Assembly: GCF_035582795.1 (NCBI RefSeq)
Contig: NC_134369.1
Coordinates: 57,970,001-58,034,000, forward strand
Source of the DNA: Mycteria americana
Lineage: Eukaryota; Chordata; Aves; Ciconiiformes; Ciconiidae
Length of the DNA: 64,000 nucleotides
Reading direction: 5' to 3'
Part shown: piece after piece, positions 26,901 through 38,700 of the stretch
How positions within the stretch are numbered: the stretch's first letter is position 1
Layout: every line of letters starts with the position of its first letter
The notes under the pieces: generated by a model
Told to the model about the DNA's origin: nothing
What the model saw: the letters and a program-made list of their open reading frames with translations, nothing else
The model's database searches: none
Program-made: the position numbers and the translations under genes

Positions 26901-29900
26901 TAATGACTTAGAAGAGGAATGATTTAAGATTACAAAACTTTTTCAAGAGCAGGTCAAGGTGCCAGCATACTCAAAAGCTGACAGACGCGTCAGGGCAGGT
27001 ACTTTGCGAGGGATGTGCTTTGTATCTTTGATGTGACAAACGTACTGCAGTAAACTCACAAACGTGCGCTAGCTGCTGCCTTTTCCAAAGCCCTGCCGCT
27101 AAGCCATCGCCTTTAGCTCAGTCACTGCTCGTGCTGAGAGTGAAGGGACGAGTAGGGATTATCTCCTTTTGCTAGGAATGCTTTGCCTAGGTCACTGGAC
27201 TGTTTGCAAAGACAGCGATGTGCAACGGGTCCCACAGATTTGGGGAGATGGTAGTGGGTGTATTTTATAGCACTGTTGGATTTGAAATTTTTCATGTTAG
27301 CATCTTGCTCTTTTGGAATTATTTGTGGGGCATCGCTTCTGTTATGGATCGTTTTCTGACATAGACTGGGCAGTTCTTCAAAGAATCCCACAGATGAGAA
27401 ACTGAGGCAGAGAGAGACCAAGTGGCTTTCCCATAGACGTGTAAGAGTCAGCAGTAGTGCAAGGAGACGACTAGCGCAGGGAGTGTCCTAACCACTGATC
27501 TGTCCTTTTCTCCCCTGTGCAATGCAGAATACATGGAATACGTAGCTTTTCATGGATAGCTTTTCAGAATACATATCTTTTCAAAAGGCTGATGTTAGGT
27601 TAATGATGACTCTTACAAAATGAAGTAGGAAACATTAATTTTGATGTGGCAGGAAAGTGTGGCATTACTTTCCTAATGAAGTAGTAATTAAATAAGAAGG
27701 ATAGTTATTAAAGAACCGGTAAATCTAGTGCTCTCTATCCCTCCTATCTCAGCAGTTCTAGCAGCAGTTCTGGGTAAGGAAAACGAGTGTTTCTGACAAG
27801 CATGAAGTCCCACCAGAAAAATATAAAAGGAGCAATGTGTCATAAGAATCTTAAAAATATGAAACAATGTCAAATAAATGAAATCAATTTCCAGAAGAGA
27901 ATAATAAAGGCTGAAAAAAGGTACCCAGAAAGCCAGAAGACTTTTCTATTTTCTTAATTGGGGTAATTATACTAAAACTGACAGCAAATATTTTCCCAGT
28001 AGCAAAAAACACCCACAAACCCCAGCCAGCCAAAATACCGCTCTGAGCATGAGATCTGTGAAGGTTAAAGGCTTGAGTCTGCCATTAGGAGAGTGCTCCT
28101 CTTCTCCCAAGGTCAGTCCTTAAATGCGGAGAAGTAATTTTGGTTCTGGTCTCCTCACAGTCCAAAGTCAACGCTTACCTTAATTTCAACAGTGCTATAT
28201 TTGGCAAAGTACTAATATAATTGTATTTGGTCCCAGTCTTGTCCTGTTTGAGTGTTAAACGCCTTTTAATACCAAGCCCGTTGTGCTTTCTCTCTCTCAT
28301 AGTTTAGGTGATGTATAAAATAGTGAGCAGTGTGGACCTGCTAGAGCAATCCCTCCAGGGAAACTAATGGTGCCAGTGTCCATACTACACGTGTTTTGGG
28401 GGTTTTACTTCAGACCAGCTTTTGTCTGGACCCCCTGCTCCCATGGCCTGAAATTTCTTTTATTGTTTTTATAGCACAAGAAGAGCTCCTGGAGCACATC
28501 TTTGGGTCCAGTTTCATCCAAAAAGGATGCAGTTCACGCAGTCCTGGACTGCATCATAGCGTGAGCCAAATGCGGCACATAAGCATGACTGGAGCAACAG
28601 AGATGACCTCCAGCAAATCACACTGTGCATCAGCCCATGTATAAACTCGCAACTGCTGTTTCCTCCTTGCTGTTCCTTCATGTTCATCACGGCCCCGGTC
28701 ATCAGCTTCTCCGTGCATATTTCACTGCATCACACTGAGGACCTTCTCCCTCAGTTAAGGCCCCTTAGTGGGACAGAAATAATCTGGCAGTCTGAGTTAC
28801 GTTGGCAGTGTTTGGATTTGAAACCACTCAGTATCTCCTTGCTAATAATTAGACCTCGCAAAGAGGAGAAAAGTGATTGTACAACCTCAGATCAAAGATC
28901 GCGCAGCCCAGGGACCCCCTCTCTCGCAGTAACCAGTAATGGGTGCCTGGGAAAGACTTTAATAGCAAGGCAAGGGTGTGGTGGTACTTCCCCAGCATAC
29001 TTTCTTAGCTTCCAAAAAATTTACAACTCAGGGATTTCCTAAGCCAGGGGCTTTGTCTTTATATCTAATAGCCTTTGATATGTTTTTTTTCTTTTGTGAA
29101 TTATTTAGCTACTGTTTAGATTTGTGGTAATTTTAGCATCTACAGTGTCCTGCAGGAAGGAGTTTGGCACTTTAACTTCATGATGCGCAGTTTGGATTTA
29201 TTAAGAAAAGATTGGGGCTGTTAATAAGAGGGGTTCAGATGCCCCCATCCTGCCTCTGCTCACATTAATCCTAGAAAAAGGATAGTCTAGGGCATGTGGT
29301 GCAGGGTCACCGTGCCTAAATTACAAGTGTCAGTGGATGCAGTGCATGTGCAAATCCACCCCAGCTGGGGCTCTGCACTGCTCCGTGTGGGTTTAGGTTG
29401 ATGTGAATGGGAAACTCTTCTCAAACCATGGGATGTAGAGGGACCCATTGTACTTCCTCTGGCTTTTTTCAGAGCCAGAAGGGTTTGGCCCACAAGATGC
29501 TTGGGTATGACCATGTTTCTGTGGGAGCCAGAGGTGCAGAATCAAGAGTGCTCGGCTCTTGTGGGACCCAGCCAGCAGGGACCTCACCCTCCCCTTGAAT
29601 CCTTGCATTCTAGGTCTGGGATTTTATCAAATCGTATTTGTGATCCCACTTGATTTTTCAAATAAACAGTGAAATGTAAACATTTGGCCAGAGGGAAAAC
29701 CTCCCAGTTACTGAAGGGCGAACGAACACAATATCCAAATGACTCATGGCTTTGTGGGTGAAGTAATGACTGCGTGTCATAGCTTGGGATGTGGGTTTGT
29801 GGTCCGATGCCACAAGGAGTGGATGCTCTTGGGTTGTGAGGTTAATGTAAATGGCTTTGGTAGGAATTCTCCTGTGACTTACTAGACCCAATTTGCTTGT

Positions 29901-31885
29901 TAAGATATCACTGACTGCATGGTGGCAATTAATAAGGTAGGAAGGGCACCCACCAGATGCAAAGCTGAACCAAGCCCTCCTCTGGACACCAGCCAGTGGC
30001 AAATATGACGAAGCCCTTCTGCTGCTAGAAGAGGTAGGTCCTGCAGGAGGAGTTTGCAGGTGTCTGTGGCTGGAGGAACAGTGGGGACCAAGGTGTTTCT
30101 GAGGGCTGGAAGGGAACCTGGAGCAGGATAGCAGGAGCCAGCATGCCCTGGGAGATACTTGGTGCCTCTGAAGTTTTGCTCTCCTGGGGCAGGTTACCCA
30201 AAGACCTGCTGCATGAGCACACTCTGATGTCTGCTGCACTATTCCTCTGCCTGGTTCCCCTTGCTCCTGCTGACTTGTGTCTGCCGTGGGTACCCTCAGG
30301 TTACTGCCTGCCTTGTTCTTGTTTTCCACTGAATCACTTGGTGACGCTAAGGCAAAACACGTAAATGCTAATGCAACTGCAAGTATAAAGGCAAGTGGCA
30401 CCTCTGCAGACCCCTGCTTCTGCCTTACCACTAATCGCTTGTACCTGCTGCCATTCAACCGCGATGCCCTTTCTAGGAAGTTGCCAGCAGTTACTCGCTG
30501 TCCTATATACGAACTACTTGCAGATGTGACACAATACAGGTTGTTTTGTCTGGATTCTCTGTTTTTCCTCTCAGTCTCTCTGTCACAGGATTTCCTCACC
30601 TCTCCCGCTCCTTTCCATCCTTTGGCTGCCCAGGCCAGGAGCTTGGTGGAGCTGCAGGTCAGGGCTCCCCTCTGGTGATACCTGCTGGCGGGGACATGTG
30701 CCTCTGCAGGCAGTGGCCAGTTCTTGGGGAGCCCTTCCCACCCTGAACATCCATGCTGCATGGGATCTAGTAGTTTTGCTCCATGGGTTAGAGGAGGGAG
30801 GAATGAGGGAAGCACCTGCACCCCCTTTCTCCTCCAACCAAACCCCTCCTATACGCAGGAGCTGTTGGGGAGCATTTTTTACTACGTCTTACCACTGCTT
30901 CCTGCAGCAGAAATATCACGGGATACGGTTCGCAGCTTGGGCGACAACAGCAGGGCATCGCTTGAACCCAGCTGTTGGCAGATCAGTTTGCTTTGGGAAA
31001 CCAGCCAGCCTTTTTCAGTTTTCTGGGGCACTTTCGTTTGCCCGTGAGATCAGAATTTGCAGTGTTAGATAAGCACAGATAAATAGAATTTATCCATTTC
31101 TAATTTGAACAGTCAAATGTTTACCCAGGTCTCGGCGCCTGGCTGGAAGAGCAAGAGAGCTGCTTTGTTTGTGGCTCCAGCAGTGCCAGGAGTCAGGGCT
31201 CGTCCTGCACTTGAAGAACCTTCTTTTTTAACCAGTTCAGGGGCTGGGGCTGCTGCTGGGGAAATGGCTGTATCCTCCCTACAGACAGATCGATATATTT
31301 CAGCTCACTGCACTGCAAGTAACTTTTCATTGTACATCAAGAAAGAGGAAAATAAAAGCCAAGATGGATGTTATTTTGGTTTTGCTTTTATTTTTAATTA
31401 TTTATTGGGAAGTCATTGCTGTCTTCCTTCTTGTCAGGAGACAAAATGCCTTTGTCTTTGGTGGTTTTTCCTATTAAAAAGAAACGAGGTCTTCCCAGTT
31501 CTTTTTTCCTCGCCCTCTTGCTTCTTGGTACTGAAGTGTAAATCTAGGGTCTCTGCAACTTGACAAGATGCTCTCCTGCAGTCCTGATGCAGGCGAAGTC
31601 CCCAGTGACACCGGCGGAGTCACACCTCGTCGGTACATTCCAACCAGTTTTATAACAACATTGCAATGAGTTACACGTGTTACGAATGATTGCTGGCACA
31701 TAAGCAGAGGTTGTCATGGAAGGTTATAAGTAATCTATGGGCTAGCTGAACTATCATTTTAATTAAGCAATTTACTAAATAGCTAGTAAAAATATTAATC
31801 CTTTTAAAGTGAATTCTTAATATGAATTGTTATGGGGCAAAAATTCTGCAATTGGCTCCACTGTTAATATGAGCTTGGAAACAAC
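26901..31885. other. Probable TUNAR intron or 5' flank, with one long antisense ORF
   Basis: The sequence immediately upstream of the coding exon. It contains a 387-codon minus-strand frame at 29658-30821 with no recognised family, and overlapping plus-strand frames of 107-133 codons. There is no repeat family I can name. Confidence 0.5.
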
Positions 31886-31923
31886 CTAACAATCTGTTTT
31901 GATGTTTTTCTTCCTAAATCTAG
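31886..31923 (+). promoter_or_regulatory. TUNAR: 3' splice site of TUNAR terminal exon
   Basis: A branch-point-like CTAAC at 31886-31890 lies 33 bases before the AG at 31922-31923. Between them is the pyrimidine-rich stretch TTTTTCTTCCTAAATCTAG. The spacing is typical of vertebrate introns and the predicted exon starts 39 bases before the microprotein ATG. Confidence 0.75.
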
Positions 31924-31962
31924 GTTATCCTGAAGGGGAGGATAAAGAAACTGGCCACCAAG

Positions 31963-32109
31963 ATGGTAATCACTAGTGGAAATGAAGAAGATAAAGGCGG
32001 TCAAGAAAAGGAAAGCAAAGAAGAAACCATCTTGGCAATGCTTGGAATTATTGGGACAATTCTGAACCTCATTGTGATCATATTTGTGTACATTTACACA
32101 ACGCTGTAA
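31963..32109 (+). CDS. TUNAR: TUNAR microprotein (pTUNAR / BNLN), complete 48-aa ORF
   Basis: The ORF runs ATG to TAA, 48 codons, within one exon. The start has a strong Kozak context (A at -3, G at +4) and is the first ATG of the exon. The N-terminal half (residues 1-22) is hydrophilic and charged, opening MVITSGNEEDKGGQEKESKE. Residues about 23-45 form one hydrophobic helix ending in FVYIYTTL. Length, opening MVITS, GGQEKESKE core and C-terminus match the human TUNAR peptide as I remember it; the differences I recall are conservative and lie near residues 6-11 and 22-23. In mammals this peptide is reported as an ER-membrane protein that binds the calcium pump SERCA2 and affects calcium handling, neural differentiation and neurites, and beta-cell function. 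That role is known for the family and only inferred here. The reading frame is closed just upstream by the TAG of the splice acceptor. In annotation the gene is often called only a lncRNA. Confidence 0.95.
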   Translation: MVITSGNEEDKGGQEKESKEETILAMLGIIGTILNLIVIIFVYIYTTL

Positions 32110-32409
32110 ACTAGAAGGCATGCAAATAGACCAGACAAAACGGCCTTTAAGAGTGATGACAAACATTGCTGACTATTGACAAGTTGTTTAATCAGAATTG
32201 ACTGTGTATTATATTAACACATCATAAAAGCACTGCCTGCAGGCAGCGGAGGCTGAAGCACAATTAATTTAACAAGACTTTCTCACACAGTAACAAGCTT
32301 AACTCTTCTGTCCTGCCCTCTTACTTTCAGTTTGGGGGAAAATGACTGCAATTATGTAAGTTGTAGCTTTGAAGAAATCCACCAGGGATATATTGTTTTA
32401 ACACAATTT

Positions 32410-32427
32410 AAAAAAAAAAAAAAAAAA
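32410..32427 (+). repeat. A18 tract in the TUNAR 3' UTR
   Basis: Eighteen A bases are followed by GAAAGAAAC. It lies inside the 3' UTR about 300 bases after the stop codon and is a likely internal priming site for oligo-dT based RNA methods. Confidence 0.9.
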
Positions 32428-32755
32428 GAAAGAAACTGTACACTAGATACAATTAGAAATGTATACTGTATACTCGCAAAGATTGAACTCAAAGATAGCA
32501 TCACAGCACAGATCACGTGTCCATTAGGTCAAATGATTTTTTCCTCTTGGTTTTTGCTTTTACTTACATTGAATCTGACAAGCTTTTTATTCAGGATGAA
32601 CATATGGTGCGATCATGAAAAAAAGAATTCCATTGAGCAAGGTCTGCCTAAACCTGATAAAATGTTGGGAGAAATACATTACATGGTTATTTTTCCTTTC
32701 TCATTTGCTTAACATCTGTGTCTGTTCATACCAATGTTTATAAATATATATTTTT

Positions 32756-32761
32756 AATAAA
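32756..32761 (+). terminator. TUNAR: Polyadenylation signal AATAAA of TUNAR
   Basis: A canonical AATAAA stands 647 bases after the stop codon, in the context TTTTTAATAAATGTG. U/GU-rich sequence follows. No other canonical AATAAA stands out between the stop codon and this one, so it is the likely end of the mRNA. Confidence 0.7.
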
Positions 32762-32780
32762 TGTGCTATATTTTTAGCAT

Positions 32781-35700
32781 GAACCAAATATTTGGAGACA
32801 CTTGTATTCATGCAGCTAAATTTTGTTTGATGAAGTGCCCTTTTTGACAATGGATGTTATTTTTCTCAGCAATTATACAGCAGTCTTGTTTGCAGCCCTC
32901 TCACTGTACTCTGAAGCAAGCTCACATCATGCTCACATGCATGACTTGAAGTTGGAATGTCAGCTGAAAAGCATCGCTGCTTAATACGGGAAATAGCAAA
33001 ACATTGTAAGGTGACCTTTGGAGACTGGTTGCACAAAGCAGGCTCTATTTATAGTTTAAAAAAAAAAAAGCAAATGGAAGGAATATTGAGGCATCTCACA
33101 AAATATTACAAAATTCACAGAATTTATGGCTTTCAGAATCTGGTCACGCTCTCTAAGTACTTATAGTGAGAAAAGCGAGCAGAGGCTTATGCGGTTGAAA
33201 AGAGAAATTTAGAGAGCCTGTAGTGAGGGGCTTAAGCGAAATCCAGACTGTAAATACACAGTATATTTTAAATGTGAGGATAATTAACCCTTTATGCTTC
33301 TCTGACATGTGCTTTAATTGAGGTCTGTGCAGTGAAATTCTCTGACTTGTGTTTTTGGCAGGAATGTACAATGATGATGATCACCATTTTTCTTCAGAGT
33401 TCAGTACCTATAAATATATGAAGCATTAAAAATATGAGACCTCAATTCTGCCTCAAGCTGCCTAAGTATGTTGCCCATTAACTCTGACATAGCCTCTTAA
33501 AAAATAGGTCAATTAATTGTTTACTGACTTGTGGTTTGGATTGTGTCCTCAGATGCACAAGGGGGATTGCTATTGAAGTCAGCTGGAGCTGTAAAAAGTT
33601 TGATCCTAGAGTCTCATTGATTGTAGTGATCAGTCCTGTCCCTCTGGAATCAGTAATGAGCTTTTCACCAGTTTCCAAGGGCTAGGACTGGTCTCAAAAA
33701 TACAGAATTTCATTGCAGGATATAAAAGCAAGCCTGGAAAACCCTGAGGGGCACCTCTCATAAACAGACGTGTTTAGTCTCTTGGGGCTTCGCACAGTCA
33801 ATAACAAAACCATTAGGAGAAGGGAAAAGGTCAGTAAATAAATTAAAATGGAATCCGATATGAAGACTGAAGGAAAAAAGAGCAAAAATAATCTCATGTT
33901 AATGAAAACACAACAGGGTGAGAGAGGTGAGAAAATGAGCAGAGATTTCAACAGGCAGAGAATGGCACGGAAAGAGGGTGCCAAGGACGCTGGGGTGGTT
34001 GAGGAAACATTTGTGTTTGGACAGTGCTGGCAGAGCTGCAGGTCTTGGAGAGGGTGAGAAACAGTGGCACAGTTCAGTGGAGCTGAGTGAGGCTGGTCTT
34101 GTTTTTTAATTTATAGTTACTTATTGGTAATTCTAAGGAATTAGCAAACTCTGCTTTTTGATCATCCTGAATGAAAAAAAATGGCTAAAATATGTTTTCC
34201 TCCACTCTGCATTTTTTCTTCTGGTTAAACTACTGCTGATCACAGCATGTGGCAATGGCATTGGCGCTCGTGTCCCAGAGCACACCTGCACGTACTCCAG
34301 GCACCTGGCTAACTCCAGCCTGCCCCTTGCGCCGGCAGGATCCTCTCTGCAGATGTTTCTCTTGAACCTCTCCTCCTTCTCCGGCAAACACCGAAGCAAT
34401 CTGCCTGAGGCTCGTACCCATCTTTCTAGAGGAGAAGCCTGGGAAAGGGCAGCGTTCGAGTCAAGAGATGAGCTCTGATGCCTGATATTTCTTTGCCTCT
34501 ATCTGCATCAAATGATAATACCTGTCATCTTCTTGTGGGCATGAAGATGCTCAATGAATGAAATTTCACTAAGTACTTCTATTAATATTACAAATTAAAG
34601 CTATGCATTGTACAACAACGTACAACACCCCCACCCCCCTAAAGTACAGTAGCAACTTTTGCTGCTCATCACAGTTGCACTCCTTCAGACATGGGCCAGC
34701 ATCTTCAGCAGGACTGCAAATAGCCCAAACGTGCTTAAGCTGAACTGGTGGATCAAAAAGACGAAGGACTCTGTGTTCACTCTGCCTTTCCCAAGAGAAG
34801 ACCCGTTCGGGGAAGAGTTTCCGGCTGTGGGTGTGCTGTACTTTACCTGTTAGTCCTAGCGTAGGCAGTGCGTCCAGGTGCCTACCGCCCTGTGCCGTCA
34901 GCAGCCGTGTGCTGTACACTTTGCCATGGGGCTTTTATTGCACCCTGAAATAGGAAGAAATGTTTAGCCCATTCCATAAAGAGTTTAACACTTAATATTT
35001 TAATTTTACAGGTTTCTGTTCGCAGATAGTTCTAGAAATATCCTGGGGCAAGTACTTCTTAAGTAGATTCATTAAGTATTCATTTAAATAAAAATGAAGG
35101 GTTTCCTTCGAGGGCAATTTCTTTACCTTTTTATTTGGTATTCATGAACACTGATATGGGAAAAGTGGTTTTCAAGAATGACTGTGGAAGGGAAATGTTT
35201 CATACCAAGATCTGAAAGTGTGCCTACCCAGGCAGCTGCACACAGGCCTGCTTTCGGCTGAATGCCAGCTGGAGCCAAATTACCCTCGTGCTTTTTTATG
35301 TGAGCAGTTTTCAGCATGGACCTATAAGAAATATTCAACTAGGTAACATATATATCATGGATACCTTGTAGTCAGTAACTGCAGTATAAATAGTTGAATA
35401 AAACTTCTCATTACAGGTGCTGAGTGGTAAATCTCCTTTGACAAGGAAAAAGCTGATAGTCTCATTTTTGGCTTGACTTGTAGGTAATGCAAATAGTTTC
35501 CAAAGTACATTTTAAAAAATAAAATATTACTCCATTAGTGACAGGAACTTTCATGTTTGTATTTGAGTGAAGGAAATTAATATCCAATAAGATATGAAAA
35601 CATCACCTTTTGCTTCTGTCAACTAAGATTACCATTGTATTTTTAAATTATCCTACGTAGTTTGATGGTTTGTGTTATGGGAATGAAAAATATTTTCCTG

Positions 35701-38700
35701 AGGTGACAGGAAGGTGACATTCTCCACGCTAGTGTCTGGTGTGTTGTCTGGTGGGTATAGAAGACTTCAAGAAAGAAGAAGATAAAACTATTTAAATCAC
35801 ATTATACACACAACAAAGTGAGGAGAAAGAAGAAAGATAGGCTACCGCTCTCATCTCCGGTTCCTATAACTGCCACTGAAAATTCATCATCTCAGGAATC
35901 ATGTCTTCATACGGGAATGTATCTCCTTGTGTGCTGGCTGACAGAGCAGTCTTTTCAATGATGTACCTCTTTCTCCTTCTGCCTGCGCCTCTGCAGCAGT
36001 GTGCGGCTCATTGCACCTTAGGACAGTTTTTACATGTACCCAGCCTGGGAGGGTCTGAAGCTGCTGTTTTGGTTTATTGTGGTGTAAATGTCTACTATGG
36101 GGCAGAGTTTTAGTATTTTAAGGACAGTCAGTAATCATTTTCACGTTATTGTCTGATAATCTAAGGGATACTTTGCTGGTTGAATTCACAGACCCATCCC
36201 TCCCCTGGCTCACAGGTAAAATTTTGATTCAGTAGACATGCCAATGCAAAACAAGCTTCAGTTATACTGTGATAAAACTTTAGTATGAAGCATTGCTTAA
36301 GTCCAAGTGTCTTATATTTCCATTTAATCTATATCCTGGAGCTCACCCCAAATGCCCCAAGGTCTCCTCCATGTCAGAAGGTCTCATCATTTCTGAGTGA
36401 GAATTGACATTTCAGAGTACATCGTGGCATAAGCAGAGAACTTGGCCCAGAGAGGGGAACAGAGATAAAAAGTAACTGAATTAAAACTCCAGGGAGGCAG
36501 CGCTGCAGAATTTACTAATTAAATAGTTTGAAGTTTGGCTGGAGTACTTTGTTTCTGGTTAGCCAGTATTTTGGAGAAAAATATATTATTGTTCCTTGGA
36601 AAGTTTCTGGAGGAAATATGTCTAATTGAAAGAAATAACCTCATTGAAAATGTTTCAGCAGCAATTTCCAGCAGCAACCTTCCAAAGAAAACACCAACCA
36701 GGCCTCCGAGTGACTCTGGCTTGCTTCCCAAGAGTACTTTTTGGCAGCCCAGGTACACGCTGCACATATATGTAAGCCCCTCTTGCTTACTGAGAGGCTT
36801 TGTCTTTGGAGCAGAATGCACAGATTTACAAAGATTTACAAATGTAAGGAATAGTACAATATGTAGTCAACAACAACAAAAAATGCTGTTCACCTTTATT
36901 TCCAGCAGATATCCTGCAGACACCCTGCAGAACCTGCACTGCTTCCGTGCCTGGCTGTGCATTTTGGAGGCTCTTCCCAAAGGGTCCTATAAGCTCAGTG
37001 TAGCTTTCCTTCCCCACCACTGATCCAACAGAAACAAAACCCATTCAGCATGGAAACCTCCATGCTGAAATCCCACATGCATCCATATGCATTTATCTAC
37101 ATATGAACCATCTGGTGTCCAATAAGACTCTCCTTGTCTTAAGCATTAGGTTTGCTTATTTGCATTTCACCTGGGGACTCAGATGGCGAAAGGCAATTTG
37201 AAAGGTTGAAAGCATGCAACTTTTTCCGGTGATAGAACTTTACATAATGTAGCTGTTACCAAGAAAGGTGCCTGTTCATCCTGAAATATGCCTGTGCAGT
37301 GCCATGCGCATGGCACACAATCCTCCATGTGTAGTCTCTCACTGGCAGAGTATCCATGATTGCGAGGGGGGTGGGTTTGGGCTGTAACTGGCCCCTACAG
37401 CAGGGGTTTGTACCAAAGGCTGGATCCCAAGTCAAGCTCTGTAGAGTGAAAGGACATCCTGCCTTGTTCATAGAAGGTACCTAGCTATGCTCTCAACACT
37501 GGGATCCCTTCTTCTGAGTACGAAATTCAGCTTAAGATGATCCATGCACCACTCCTGACCCTCTTCTTGGCAGTGGCAGAGCTTCCTTCCACACAAGTGA
37601 GGAAAACAGCTTTGGGCTTCCCTAATGTCCTAGAATAGGGAGGCAAGTCCCTACTGCAAGACATAGCAGCAGGAGCATCCATTTCTTGCTGACAACAACC
37701 AGGCCACTTGCCTGGAGTGCTGATGGAGACGCTTCTCCCTCCCATCATCCTGCATAGCCTGGGAAATGCAAGTTTATTACCTGGTCTCTGGGTTCTCTGC
37801 AGGCTCCGTCACCAGTCAGACTTGGGCAGACTTGTTTTACGATGCTGAGACTTGGTTATACTCAAATGCCTCCTGGAGCCAGGTCTTCAGGAACAGATTA
37901 AAGGCCCTGATATCTTAATCTGGGGTTGTCAGTCTGCGGCAGCAGAGTATTAATGGACTGGCGTTAGCAAGGGGCACCAGATGGGAGCCACTGTGAGCCG
38001 AGCTTGTGCAGAGGAGGCTGGCTGCTTTCCGCAGTATTACCTTCTCGAGGAGCAATGGTATTATGGTGGATTGATATTGTTGGTGGGTAAATGTCATAAA
38101 ATGTTTGTGTAGCAGGGGAGTGATTTCTCATCCTTAGTTCCTGCAAACTTAATGAGAAAAGCTTTATAAATAATTCTGGCTTTGTCAATTTAAGATATGG
38201 ATTAAAATTTACTATATATGTTTTCAAATTTTAATGTGCTGCCTTTTTTCCCTTACCAATCAATTCAACTTAGATTTGCAGATACTATTCTTATTTCTTT
38301 CATAAAGATGCCTAATGCAAAAATGTTGGTATTGGATCCATAAGGAAAGAATGAAGATGACATCGTCAATGTTTTATTAATTTATTATTGGGGGCAGGAA
38401 AATATAGTCAGTGGTTTTCTTTGCATCCAGTGCACATTGTTAGCAGTATTTTTATAATAATTTGATACCATTATTTCTGGAGCCTAAAGGAATTCTGTGG
38501 GACAAAGGTTCAGCATTTAGAGCTGTGCATTTTCAAACAAGTGTTAGCAAACAGAGGAGCATATGAAATGTTTGCATTAGCTGAAAGAAGACAATGTCAG
38601 ACATGTACATTTTTGGCAGATTCAAACTCAAAAGTGAGACCACACAACTATCATTCTTGCACCCCTGCTGACATTGCATAATACACACCAGGCCATAATT

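Larger units (their letters stand above)
31924..32780 (+). other. TUNAR: TUNAR terminal exon (3' end approximate)
   Basis: The exon starts after a good 3' splice site and ends roughly 15-25 bases past the AATAAA at 32756-32761. It holds 39 bases of 5' UTR, the 48-codon ORF and about 670 bases of A/T-rich 3' UTR. The UTR includes an 18-base A tract at 32410-32427. The exact cleavage position is inferred. The preceding exon cannot be identified from sequence alone, so the full transcript model is open. The 13 codons before the ATG are also open in frame, so an N-terminal extension depends on the unknown upstream exon, but the ATG context makes the 48-aa start the natural choice. Confidence 0.8.

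Noticed and set aside
36535..37023. 162-codon plus-strand ORF with protein-like stretches
   Set aside because: I recognise no family, no splice sites or promoter frame it, and the opposite strand is also open. Chance is the simpler reading.
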